A program made the position numbers and the translations under genes. DNA of 38,929 bases from Nanobdellota archaeon (GTDB lineage Archaea; Nanobdellota; Nanobdellia; Parvarchaeales; Parvarchaeaceae). Positions 15,971 to 23,989 of the stretch are shown here, piece after piece. Below the pieces are notes generated by a model. It saw nothing but the letters and a program-made list of their open reading frames with translations. It ran no database searches and was not told the origin of the DNA. Location of the stretch: assembly GCA_021800365.1 (NCBI GenBank), contig JAJYZA010000007.1, positions 1 through 38,929 of the forward strand. The letters are read 5' to 3'. Position 1 is the stretch's first letter; every line of letters begins with the position of its first letter.

Positions 15971-17395
15971 TCAGCGTTTCCCGCCTTTTTTTGCATCCGG
16001 CATGTCAAGTCTGCGCGGCGTAGTAAGATTATATGGATCGAATATTTTTTCGATAGTCTTCTTGTCCAATAGCCCACTTTCCTCGACCACTTCCCTAACG
16101 CTTTTATTCTCCCTTATTGCTTTTTTCACGATATCCGCGCTCTTTTCATAGCCGATATAGGGGTTCAGAAGCAGTCCAACACCCGGCGTCTTCTCGACAA
16201 GCTCCTTCATTCTTTCCCGGTTCGCCTTTATGCCAGTTATCGCCTTTTCCGTCATTATCTCTACTGCGTTTCTTAAGATTATCAGATCATGCGGAAGATT
16301 GTATGCTATAACCGGCTCCATCATGCTTAACTCAAACTGCGCGGCTTGCGTGGCGAGGGTTATTTTATCATTGTCTCCAATCACGGAAAACGCAACCATT
16401 GTTACCATCTCTATTATACTCGGATTGACTTTTCCCGGCATTATCGAGGAACCGGGCTGCACTGCCGGAAGTTGTATCTCCCCCAGTGCTGTAACTGGGC
16501 CAGAATTCATAAGCCGTAGGTCATTTGATATCTTTATTAAATCAACAGCCAGTACCCGCAAAGCACCGGATAGAGCCATCAGATCAGACGAGGAACCCGT
16601 AACTTTAGGTAGGTCGTTTGATTTCCTTATTTTCAGACGGGTAAATTTGGCAAGTTTCTCTATCGTCTTTTCGACGTATCTCGGGTCGGCGTCAACGCCA
16701 GTTCCGACCGCCGTGGCGCCTATATTAATCTCCAATAGTTTATCCGAGGAGATTTTTATCCTCTCCACGGAATCTCCTATAAGATCCCTCCATGCAGCGA
16801 ACTCCTGGCCCAATCGTATCGGTGCGGCGTCCATCAGATGTGTTCTTCCGCTTTTTATTATGTCGTCAAATTCCTTCGCTTTTTTATCAAGAGCTTTCGA
16901 CAGGTTCACTAAGGCTTTGATCAATCGCTCTGAAAGCCATATGGAGGCGATCTTTATAGCAGAAGGTATAACATCATTGGATGACTGGCACATATTTACA
17001 TGATCATTCGGATGCACGACGCCATAGTCCCCCCGCTTTCCACCCAGAATCTCTATAGCTCTGTTCGCTAGTACTTCGTTCACGTTCATGTTATTTGAGG
17101 TGCCTTCGCCAGCCTGATAAACATCAACTACGAACTGGTCAGCCATTTTTCCGGACAGGGCCTCATCAGCGGCCTTTACTATGGCGGAAGCTATCTTCCC
17201 ATCCAGTAGTCCAATCTCAGAGTTCGATTCTGCCGCGGCCTTCTTTATTAGCACTATCGCGTCTGTGTATTCTTTTATGGGTTTTATTCCGGATATCGGA
17301 AAGTTTTCTATTGCTCTTTGAGTCTGGGCGCCCCAATAAGCATCTTTTGGTACCTTTACATCACCTAAGTAATCGTGTTCGATCCTGAATTCCAT
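15971..17395 (-). CDS. fumC: Class II fumarase (fumarase/aspartase superfamily)
   Basis: This 474-residue enzyme should interconvert fumarate and malate. The signature GSSIMPGKVNP is at 315-325. Substrate-site elements are GEGTSNNMNVNEVLANRA (96-113), HPNDHVNM (128-135), QSSND (137-141) and GRTHLMDA (183-190) with the catalytic-acid-side His186. QSSND and RTH are as in fumarases; aspartases usually have QSTND and RTQ. The N-terminus YWGAQTQRAIENFPISG is also fumarase-like. The stretch after the signature (MEPVIAYNL) is closer to aspartase, so substrate choice is not fully certain. With the isocitrate-dehydrogenase-type gene at 37339 it points to a partial citric acid cycle. Confidence 0.9.
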   Translation of the reverse strand: MEFRIEHDYLGDVKVPKDAYWGAQTQRAIENFPISGIKPIKEYTDAIVLIKKAAAESNSEIGLLDGKIASAIVKAADEALSGKMADQFVVDVYQAGEGTSNNMNVNEVLANRAIEILGGKRGDYGVVHPNDHVNMCQSSNDVIPSAIKIASIWLSERLIKALVNLSKALDKKAKEFDDIIKSGRTHLMDAAPIRLGQEFAAWRDLIGDSVERIKISSDKLLEINIGATAVGTGVDADPRYVEKTIEKLAKFTRLKIRKSNDLPKVTGSSSDLMALSGALRVLAVDLIKISNDLRLMNSGPVTALGEIQLPAVQPGSSIMPGKVNPSIIEMVTMVAFSVIGDNDKITLATQAAQFELSMMEPVIAYNLPHDLIILRNAVEIMTEKAITGIKANRERMKELVEKTPGVGLLLNPYIGYEKSADIVKKAIRENKSVREVVEESGLLDKKTIEKIFDPYNLTTPRRLDMPDAKKGGKR

Positions 17396-17402
17396 AAATT
17401 AA

Positions 17403-17564
17403 TTAAGCATCGTTTTTATTAAAACGTATATCGGGCCTAAAAGACAAGCAATCGCTATAACTGCGTTCCGCGGCATTGATGGAAATTCACCAGACGAAGC
17501 ATTGTGCAATTTTTTGGAAGAATATAGAAAACTTAAATATCCAGAATCCTCGTCTGAAGAGTAA
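17403..17564 (+). pseudogene. Start-less open frame, possible gene remnant
   Basis: A plus-strand frame of 53 codons between two stops reads as a normal-looking protein end (KRQAIAITAFRGIDGNSPDE, then CNFLEEYRKLKYPESSSEE). It has no ATG or GTG, and its beginning lies in the fumC promoter, so it cannot be intact. A hairpin follows directly. It may be the tail of a lost gene. The neighbouring 165 bases up to 17729 hold that hairpin and the promoter of the next gene. Confidence 0.3.
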
Positions 17565-17566
17565 CA

Positions 17567-17594
17567 GACCGGATTAGACGGCCGGTCATTACCG
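17567..17594 (+). terminator. Nested hairpin, possible transcript end
   Basis: GACCGG (17567-17572) pairs with CCGGTC (17582-17587). An alternative small stem pairs CGGT (17583-17586) with ACCG (17591-17594). The structure lies 3 bases past the stop of the remnant frame. There is no T-run, so termination is only a guess. Confidence 0.3.
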
Positions 17595-17690
17595 ACCGAG
17601 TTGATTATTGTAGCAATTTCTTATAAGCATTTATAACCAAGACAGCTTTCTTCGTACCATATAAAGTTTATCGACGAAAGGCCCCAAAGC

Positions 17691-17698
17691 TTTATATA
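17691..17698 (+). promoter_or_regulatory. TATA box for the 17730 gene
   Basis: TTTATATA lies 31 nt before the ATG at 17730, giving a leader of a few bases. Confidence 0.4.
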
Positions 17699-17729
17699 CT
17701 ATAATAACCATAAATAAGTAGTTAATAAT

Positions 17730-18005
17730 ATGTACATGGTTTGGAAGGAAAAAAGTATTGAGCCGATGTTGTTGATAGGGTTCAGAGAGAAGAAGTTGAG
17801 GCAATCGACCCTAGATGAATTTGGCGAGATAGAAAGTACGGCGTTGCCGTTGTCGCTATTGTATGCTGTCAATAGACCATATCCTTTGTCGGAAGTATTA
17901 TCCCCGCCGATGCTGGAAAAAAGATTATATAAGAAAAACGTTTCGGCCAATAACATATACTTTAATGGGCGGAAGCGCAGAAATTCACTATATGGAACTC
18001 TCTAA
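17730..18005 (+). CDS. Small hypothetical protein, possibly frameshifted
   Basis: A 91-residue frame beginning MYMVWKEKSIEPMLLIGFRE follows a clear TATA box. The first 78 residues look like real protein. The last part (NGRKRRNSLYGTL) looks less so, whereas the +1 frame from 17965 continues MGGSAEIHYMELSNLEELRE... to a stop at 18049-18051, just before the kinase-like gene. Either two overlapping small genes exist or a one-base change has split one gene of about 105 residues. It probably shares an mRNA with the kinase-like gene at 18073. No family is recognised. Confidence 0.5.
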   Translation: MYMVWKEKSIEPMLLIGFREKKLRQSTLDEFGEIESTALPLSLLYAVNRPYPLSEVLSPPMLEKRLYKKNVSANNIYFNGRKRRNSLYGTL

Positions 18006-18072
18006 CTTAGAAGAACTTCGGGAGATCAAGCCGAGCAAGAAAAGTGTTTGATACAAATAAGGAAATGATGCC

Positions 18073-18696
18073 ATGGAATCAAGGAACAACATGAATTTAA
18101 ATCTCGAAGACCTGCTTGGAGCGCAAATAAATATCGATAAAAATGGCATGAAAGTGATTCGTTTGTCCGATGTAAAACTGCCATATCTAAATAACAATAG
18201 TGTTTACGTAAAAAGGCTGGAACCGACATATTTTGCCGGAGATCTGGTGTATGGGGAGTTCAGAAACTTGTGTAGAATCCACGATATTGCACCCGATTAC
18301 ACGGTAGCACCCTATGCTCTCATAGTCGATAAACAAGGACACTACGTTGGCTACCTAATGGAAGCCGTTGCGGGAGAAGACCTGGAAATCGACAAAAGAA
18401 AATTGATGCTGCCGGGAGAAGCAAGAGAAGTGAGATCGCAGATAGTATCCGCTATGGGGTTGCTGCATTCAAAAGGGATCGGGCACGGCGACTTAGACTA
18501 TTCGAATATAGTCAAGTATAAGAAGGACGGACAGGCATACATAAAGTTGATAGATCCGGCGCCGAGCTTAAGGCGCAAAGACGATGAAAGAAATATCAGA
18601 GAAGACAAGAAATGGCTAAAGTCGATGATGTCCGATTATTGGGAGGATAGGGACGTTAGATTCACCAGCCAATGGAAACAAGCCAAAAATTTTTAA
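18073..18696 (+). CDS. Small protein-kinase-fold protein
   Basis: The 207-residue protein has hallmarks of a kinase fold: VYVKRLEP with the likely ATP-anchoring Lys47, a helix-C acidic residue Glu62 in YGEFRNL, a hinge-like YLMEAVAGEDL (94-104), and a catalytic loop GHGDLDYSNIV (137-147) with Asp140 and Asn145. The metal-binding motif, usually DFG, reads IKLIDPAPS with Asp161. No glycine-rich loop is visible and the C-lobe is very short, so it is closer to RIO, Bud32 or aminoglycoside-kinase-like small kinases than to a full eukaryotic-type kinase. The substrate is unknown. It lies 21 bases after the preceding small frame. Confidence 0.7.
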   Translation: MESRNNMNLNLEDLLGAQINIDKNGMKVIRLSDVKLPYLNNNSVYVKRLEPTYFAGDLVYGEFRNLCRIHDIAPDYTVAPYALIVDKQGHYVGYLMEAVAGEDLEIDKRKLMLPGEAREVRSQIVSAMGLLHSKGIGHGDLDYSNIVKYKKDGQAYIKLIDPAPSLRRKDDERNIREDKKWLKSMMSDYWEDRDVRFTSQWKQAKNF

Positions 18697-18700
18697 TAGT

Positions 18701-18846
18701 TTAATTTGATTGCTGCATGCCTTTAGCATCAATAACAACATAGCCAGCGTCGTTGTATACGTTCTTGGCCTTGTAAGCGTATCCGCACAAGTTACTCTAA
18801 ATTTATCCGTTATATTGGACTGTCCGCAACCGAATTGTGCAGCCAT
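18701..18846 (-). pseudogene. Small cysteine-containing gene with a frameshift
   Basis: Behind a strong TATA box on the minus strand (TTGTATAAATAG, ending 17 nt before the ATG at 18846) the frame begins MAAQFGCGQSNITDKFRVTC and then turns into unlikely sequence. Shifting frame at the TTGTGCGG tract continues as GYAYKAKNVYNDAGYVVIDA and KGMQQSN to a TAA at 18701-18703. The joined product would be about 48 residues. Either the gene is broken, the read has a one-base error, or the frame is shifted during translation. The reading is mine; no family is claimed. Confidence 0.45.
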
Positions 18847-18991
18847 ATAGACCAAAATTAATCTATTTATACAAGTGACGTTCTATTAATATAATAAATA
18901 TATTGTAAATGGATAAACTTTACAATAAAAGTAAGTTTAATATCACTTGATATTTAGCAGTTAGGCTTTATTGAAAGCCTTAATTGATATT

Positions 18992-18997
18992 GGAGGT
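18992..18997 (+). promoter_or_regulatory. Ribosome binding site that sets the dnaG start
   Basis: GGAGGT lies 6 nt before the ATG at 19004 and inside the frame that would be read from an upstream TTG at 18971. This makes 19004 the start and shows that this organism also uses Shine-Dalgarno initiation. Confidence 0.7.
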
Positions 18998-19003
18998 AAA
19001 AAT

Positions 19004-20194
19004 ATGGCAAAAATAGGACCAGCTTCGTTTAAGTATATACTGCACGCGAAATTCACCGCAGACAGCCTTGTTGATAAACCGGATGTAATAGGCGCAGTTT
19101 TTGGTCAGACGGAAGGACTTTTAGGCGAGGAATTAGATCTAAGGGAAGCTCAGAAGAACGGAAAGATCGGCAGAATAAACGTAGATAGCTCATCCAGCGG
19201 CAGCAAAACTACCGGTGAGATAACCATACCGACTTCGTTGGACATAGCGGAAACGGCCCTCATAGGTGCTGCAATAGAAACAATAGACAGGATAGGCCCG
19301 TCTAAGGCCACGGTTAATGTAAGCAATATAGAAGATGTGAGAACGTCAAAGCGGGAGTTTATAATGAGAAAAGCGCAGCAATTGCTCAGTGAGGCGCTTA
19401 AAACTACAGCCGTAGACACTACAGAACTTCTCCAGAAGCTGTATGAGGACGTCAGGCAGAAAGAATTCGTGGAATACGGGGCAGAAAAGCTTCCCGCAGG
19501 ACCAGAAATAAACGATTCTGATGAAGTCATAGTCGTAGAAGGTCGTGCTGATGTCATGAATATGCTGAAACACGGTTTCACAAACGTAATCGGAATGAAC
19601 GGGACAAACATACCAAAAACGGTGATAGATCTAAGCCGAAAGAAGACTATAATCCTGTTCGTAGATGGCGATCGCGGCGGAGAGATGATTATAAGCGCAT
19701 TTTCTAGCCTAGGGCATATAGATTTTGTCGCTAAAGCACCGAGTGGCATGGAAGTCGAGGAGCTCTCAAAAAAGGAGATAAATCAGGCACTTCGTGCAAA
19801 AGTTTCATTTGATGATTACAACGTTGTCGGAAAATCTTCAGAACAGATCCCCGAGCGTAAGCAAGCGCCAGCTCAAAGGCAGGCGGTGGAAATTCCATCA
19901 GAATTAAAGGAAAAAACATCAGCTTTGATAAATGAAATAATAGGTACGCGGGGCGCTTTCTTGATAAATGAAAAATTCGAGATAATAGGGAAGATTCCAT
20001 ACAAGGAAGTCGAGGCAGCTATTCTAAACATAGAAAATGTATTCATGCTAGTACTCGACGGCGCGATTACGGATGAGATAGTGAAATCTGCGGAAGAGAG
20101 TGAAGTAAAATATGTCGTCGGTAGCAGAGTTGCTGGCAGCAGTCAGTCGACCATGCTCTTAGCGTATAGCGATGTTGGCTACAAGTATCGTTAA
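19004..20194 (+). CDS. dnaG: Archaeal DnaG primase
   Basis: The 396-residue protein starts MAKIGPASFKY. The N-terminal archaeal domain is followed by a TOPRIM domain with the glutamate in VIVVEGRADVMN (Glu179) and the acidic pair in ILFVDGDRGG (Asp221, Asp223). The archaeal C-terminal region (about 300-396) is present. Archaeal DnaG can make RNA primers and is also a stable part of the RNA exosome, where it helps with adenine-rich RNA. Archaeal DnaG lacks the N-terminal zinc finger of bacterial primase, as here. A single gene with a strong ribosome binding site. Confidence 0.97.
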   Translation: MAKIGPASFKYILHAKFTADSLVDKPDVIGAVFGQTEGLLGEELDLREAQKNGKIGRINVDSSSSGSKTTGEITIPTSLDIAETALIGAAIETIDRIGPSKATVNVSNIEDVRTSKREFIMRKAQQLLSEALKTTAVDTTELLQKLYEDVRQKEFVEYGAEKLPAGPEINDSDEVIVVEGRADVMNMLKHGFTNVIGMNGTNIPKTVIDLSRKKTIILFVDGDRGGEMIISAFSSLGHIDFVAKAPSGMEVEELSKKEINQALRAKVSFDDYNVVGKSSEQIPERKQAPAQRQAVEIPSELKEKTSALINEIIGTRGAFLINEKFEIIGKIPYKEVEAAILNIENVFMLVLDGAITDEIVKSAEESEVKYVVGSRVAGSSQSTMLLAYSDVGYKYR

Positions 20195-20357
20195 GAATGT
20201 CTGATTTATCAGGCTGCTATAGAACGGCTGATGCGTCATCAATAACCCGCATAAATCATCAAAGGTCAATGCATTATTGGTAAACCTTTCAGTTTTTTAA
20301 AAACAATAGGTTTTTTAAAGACTGTGCCCATAAGATAGTATAATGTAACGATTATAT

Positions 20358-20750
20358 ATGGAATACAAAATGATGGGAATAAACGAGCTTAGAAAAGGCG
20401 ACACGATATTGGTCGATGATCAGTTTATCTGCAAGATAACGGACATAACGCTAAGTGCCCCGGGAAAACACGGTCATGCAAAGGCGAGGGTTGAAGCCGT
20501 TGGGATATTGGACGACAAAAAAAGAGTTTTTGTAATGTCAGCGGAAGATCGTGCAAAAGTACCGCTAATTGAGAAACGCACCGCGCAGGTCATAAGCGTT
20601 AACGACGGCAAGGCCCAGCTTATGGACATGGAGACTTATGATGTTTTCGAAACTACTGTTCCGGAAGAGTTTAAGGATAAGATGACTGAAGGAGTTCAGG
20701 TAACTTATTCAGATTTGCTTGGCCAGAAGTTAATAAAAGGAATAAAATAA
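20358..20750 (+). CDS. eif5A: Translation factor aIF5A
   Basis: This 130-residue protein has normal length for the family. It binds the ribosome and eases peptide bond formation at difficult sequences. The loop LSAPGKHGHAKARV (32-45) holds Lys37, the site converted to hypusine or deoxyhypusine, followed by the OB-fold C-terminal domain. The gene has its own upstream A+T-rich promoter (about 160 bases after dnaG). The presence of the hypusination loop is a firm sign that the organism is an archaeon. No deoxyhypusine synthase gene is in this window. Confidence 0.97.
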   Translation: MEYKMMGINELRKGDTILVDDQFICKITDITLSAPGKHGHAKARVEAVGILDDKKRVFVMSAEDRAKVPLIEKRTAQVISVNDGKAQLMDMETYDVFETTVPEEFKDKMTEGVQVTYSDLLGQKLIKGIK

Positions 20751-20869
20751 GGAAACACTCTGTAGACTGGGCTCAACTTTACATAAAGGAACTTTACACC
20801 AGATAGCCCGTCGGTTTTTATCGTGGAGCGCCAGAAAGGTATTTAATTAGATATTAAGTAATAAATTAT

Positions 20870-21457
20870 ATGGGGACGCTTATGAGCCTGTATTCACAAT
20901 TATCGGCGGGCGATTGGTACTTTTTATTGTTTACCCTTTTTATCGCCATATTTTTAGGGCTGGCACTAGCAAAATTCTTGGATAAAAAGAATAAACTAAT
21001 CCATTTCAATAAAGAACTTGTTGCAACTATCATTACAGTCTCCATGTTTCTAGAAATCATCGCGGCTCTTTATTTATTGGTATTTGATGGAAATCTAATC
21101 TATTACGCTTGGTTGCATTGGCTTGGTTTGCTTGTATTTACCGCGGTAAATATCATGCTCCTTGAACTTTATTTATTATCATATACGCGCGTAGTGTATT
21201 ATAGTTTGTCTATTTGGAGCCTTGTTGGTATCGCAGCGATGGTATTCGATGTAATTTTAAACCTGCCATTAAGCGAATTTGCCGGTAATATCGGTGGATT
21301 GGGCGGCGCGAATTACTTGTTTGGTTTTGGAGCAGCAGGGACTGGATCGACTTTTGGTGTATCATTTGCGTTCGTTCTCTTGTTGCTTTTTTCCGTCGTG
21401 ACATTCGCAGCGTCCATACTAAAGATGCTTAAGAAACAGAAGCAACGAAAGCACTGA
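20870..21457 (+). CDS. Hypothetical polytopic membrane protein
   Basis: The 195-residue protein has about five membrane helices (about 16-36, 50-72, 81-105, 108-130 and 160-183) and a lysine-rich tail (KMLKKQKQRKH), so the C-terminus should be cytoplasmic by the positive-inside rule. A glycine-rich loop (GNIGGLGGANYLFGFGAAG, about 139-157) lies before the last helix. No family is recognised. TATA-like sequence precedes the ATG. It is followed by another unrelated small membrane protein gene. Confidence 0.75.
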   Translation: MGTLMSLYSQLSAGDWYFLLFTLFIAIFLGLALAKFLDKKNKLIHFNKELVATIITVSMFLEIIAALYLLVFDGNLIYYAWLHWLGLLVFTAVNIMLLELYLLSYTRVVYYSLSIWSLVGIAAMVFDVILNLPLSEFAGNIGGLGGANYLFGFGAAGTGSTFGVSFAFVLLLLFSVVTFAASILKMLKKQKQRKH

Positions 21458-21674
21458 ATAGTATCCGTTCAAGATTTTTGGCAGTCTTCCACTTTTTAGA
21501 CTCCCAGGAGAATATAACCCGGCCATTGGCTTCCGCGATGTAATTGTCCGGTTAGAAGCATTTTTTCTAATCGCTCTATGGTTTGAATACACGTTTTTTG
21601 TATTTAAGTTGCCTTCGGATTTAATTCAATCTAAACGGATATATACAATAAACTTCTATAATATCAAATTAATT

Positions 21675-22250
21675 ATGAAAAAATCGGGCTCGAAAAAGAG
21701 CAAAGATCCAAACCATTTTGTATCCTATGTATTATTTGCGGCGGCAATGGCTGCGATGGTCCTGATAGTCTTTGCTTTGGATTTTTTGCCTCGTGCTTCT
21801 TTTTTGCAGGACGGGGTTTTTTTAATAGGCGATATTATCCTTTTGATCGTAGCGATAGAGAATAAGCAGAAGAATCTTATCGCAATTCAGACGGTGATAC
21901 TTATCGGCATAGTTTTATCGCTCTTTTCAAATGGAATCTTTATGACCACGACGGTGATACTCAGCGCAATAATCCTGCTGATTGGCTATCTCTACTCCGT
22001 GCATTATTACAGCAAGGAACCAATAGGATTTATAGGCAGCGCCGGATTTGTCCTTTTAGCAATCGGTTATGCACTCAATACAGGGAACACGCAAATTTTA
22101 AACTCTCTTGCGTTTGGAATCGGAGCCATACTGGTAGCGATTTATTCGCTGCTGTCTCTTTTATTGTATAAAGTACGCGTGCAGATCGTCTGGATAATTT
22201 TGAATGTGGTTTTTGCGATAGGGCCACTTGCTTATCTGGCATCTCTTTAG
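21675..22250 (+). CDS. Hypothetical polytopic membrane protein
   Basis: I place the start at the ATG at 21675 (MKKSGSKKSKDPN) rather than the in-frame ATG at 21609, because the intervening 22 codons contain a TATA-like TATATACAATAA and look noncoding. The resulting 191 residues start with a basic cytosolic segment followed by about six closely packed helices. No charged motif suggests a transport or catalytic function. It ends 40 bases before the tnpB-type element. Confidence 0.7.
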   Translation: MKKSGSKKSKDPNHFVSYVLFAAAMAAMVLIVFALDFLPRASFLQDGVFLIGDIILLIVAIENKQKNLIAIQTVILIGIVLSLFSNGIFMTTTVILSAIILLIGYLYSVHYYSKEPIGFIGSAGFVLLAIGYALNTGNTQILNSLAFGIGAILVAIYSLLSLLLYKVRVQIVWIILNVVFAIGPLAYLASL

Positions 22251-22287
22251 GATGAGCCGGTAATTAAACCATCTTATTTATCAAAGG

Positions 22288-22673
22288 TGGGGGGAAAACC
22301 CACCTGCTTTAGCGGTGGGATTAGAGCGAACTTAAAAATGGGAAACATAAATAGCAGAAAGAAGTAGATAACAATATGCTGACAGCATACAGATTTAGGT
22401 TGTATCCCAATGAGGAGCAGAAAGAGATATTCTCCAGATACTTCGGCTGCAGCAGGGATTTCGGTCTTGAACAGATAGGACTGAATCCGATACCCTCGGA
22501 CAGAGGGGAATACAAGCCTGTGGAGAACCCTCTGACGGCGGAACTTGCAAAGATGAAAATCAAAGCAAGGTCTACGAGCCATGATTCAAAGAAGCAGGAA
22601 CTATACGCTCTGAGGAAGCTTAAGCTTCCGATAGGAGCTGGAAGCCTATGAATTCATTCATGGGGGGTGTCAC
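22288..22673 (+). mobile_element. Internally deleted IS200/IS605-type tnpB element
   Basis: The left end has a hairpin (CCCACC 22299-22304 with GGTGGG 22314-22319) and a conserved lead sequence GAGCGAACTTAAAAATGG before the tnpB start. The right end has the hairpin CCTATGAA-TTCA-TTCATGGG (22645-22664) overlapping the tnpB stop, then GGTGTCAC. The two ends enclose only 92 codons, so about three quarters of tnpB is missing and the element cannot move by itself. Solo relatives of the left end (27148-27242) and right end (38478-38527) occur in this window, so a family of such ends exists in the genome. Confidence 0.8.
22376..22651 (+). pseudogene. tnpB: tnpB remnant, N-terminus joined to C-terminus
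   Basis: The 91-codon frame begins MLTAYRFRLYPNEEQKEIFS and RYFGCSRDFG, the classic TnpB N-terminus, and then jumps to LNPIPSDRGEYKPVENPL, a TnpB C-terminal pattern, ending LPIGAGSL. The RuvC-like nuclease core and the zinc finger, which make up most of a normal protein of about 370-400 residues, are absent. It is therefore a nonfunctional deletion derivative. Confidence 0.85.
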
Positions 22674-22697
22674 AAGAATCATTGCGTATTAACTCAT

Positions 22698-23807
22698 ATG
22701 ATATATCCGGATTATTCGAGAAACCAATGCGCCATCGCATCAGAGGTGTTAAAAAGGTTCGGTATAAATTACGGGAAAAGCTCCCTCGGGCTGCTTAGCC
22801 AGAAAAATAAAAAGTTATCTATCGTTGTCGTAGATGGCTTGGGCTGGAATCTGTTTTCCAGACTAAAATTACCGAGTGACGTTTATGCATTAAAGACAAC
22901 GTCCGTATTTCCATCGACAACTGCCTCATCTTTAGCGTCGCTATCGACCGGATTGACACCCGGAAGCCACGGGATAATAGGCTATCGGGCCTTTTTTAAG
23001 GAGACTGGTTCCATTATAAAACCGCTGGAATTTACTTATGCGTCCTCACACATTAATGAAGCACTAGCGCGGATATCACGGCTGACCGACTTGGTAAAAT
23101 TTAAAACTTCTTTTGAAATCCTTAAAAAGAAGAGGATACGGAGTGCGGTGTTATTGCCAGAACAGCTCGTTGGAAGCTCTTATAGCAATTTAATATTCTC
23201 CGGCGTTACACAAATGATAGGCTATTCGAATATATGGGATGCTCTTTTCTTGTACAGCAAGCTGCTTGATAACCCGAAGGTACGACTAGTTCATCTTTAC
23301 TTACCATACATTGATTCGTTGGAGCACGCGTATGGTGAGGATGGTAGGCCGGCTTTCGACGCGGCGGTATACGTCTTGGATAAATTAATCCATATCCAGA
23401 AAAGCAGGGCAAAATACGCTAGCACAGTAATAACTGCAGATCATGGCCATATTAACTTAGGCAAGAGAATAAACCTGCGTTCCGATAAAGCGCTGATGGA
23501 TAAACTTGAGTTACCCCCGTATGGGGATGGTCGTGCACCGCTGTTTAGATCAAGAAGCGATTTAACCATGCAGCTGTCAAGATATAATTTAAAAGTCTTC
23601 GGCAAGAAAGATGCGCATACTCTTCTAGGGCAAATAGATAGAGAAGTATCCAAAAACATGCCGGATTTTATCGGCATTCCATCCGACGATTCTTATTATG
23701 AATATGATTTCAACACTTTAAAGGGGAGGAAAAAAGCTCTTATGAAATCCAATCACGGCGGCTTATCAGAAGATGAAATGGAGATACCCCTGCTTACTTT
23801 AGACTAA
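22698..23807 (+). CDS. Alkaline-phosphatase-superfamily phosphodiesterase/pyrophosphatase
   Basis: This 369-residue enzyme of the type I phosphodiesterase/nucleotide pyrophosphatase group has two-metal-site motifs in order: VVVDGLGWN (43-51) with Asp46, the nucleophile region FPSTTASSLASLSTGLTPGSHG (71-92) with Thr74 or Thr75, YIDSLEHAYG (204-213) with Asp206 and His210, TADHGH (246-251) with Asp248 and His249, and SNHGGLSEDE (351-360) with His353. Such enzymes cleave phosphodiesters or phosphomonoesters using zinc. No signal peptide is visible. The deleted tnpB element ends only about 25 bases before the start, so its promoter must lie in or before that element. Confidence 0.85.
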   Translation: MIYPDYSRNQCAIASEVLKRFGINYGKSSLGLLSQKNKKLSIVVVDGLGWNLFSRLKLPSDVYALKTTSVFPSTTASSLASLSTGLTPGSHGIIGYRAFFKETGSIIKPLEFTYASSHINEALARISRLTDLVKFKTSFEILKKKRIRSAVLLPEQLVGSSYSNLIFSGVTQMIGYSNIWDALFLYSKLLDNPKVRLVHLYLPYIDSLEHAYGEDGRPAFDAAVYVLDKLIHIQKSRAKYASTVITADHGHINLGKRINLRSDKALMDKLELPPYGDGRAPLFRSRSDLTMQLSRYNLKVFGKKDAHTLLGQIDREVSKNMPDFIGIPSDDSYYEYDFNTLKGRKKALMKSNHGGLSEDEMEIPLLTLD

Positions 23808-23989
23808 TTAAGCTATAAGTCTAAATATATTTGATGCTCCCACGATTAAGATTATTAGTTTTCCACTCAACTTTACGTAAATGCTTCTAGGCGTTTGGCA
23901 TAACACGCTTTTTTAAGACTTAAATATAAGTTCAGCACTTATTATCCTCTTAAATAAGTCGATTAGCACGTGACAGAAAAATTGGTGCG

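Noticed and set aside
16230-17003. 257-codon plus-strand frame inside fumC
   Set aside because: It is a shadow of the conserved fumarase frame.
18616-18855. 79-codon minus-strand frame over the end of the kinase-like gene
   Set aside because: Only its first 20 residues look like protein; the remainder is antisense to the kinase. A frameshift to the frame ending at 18701 explains it better.
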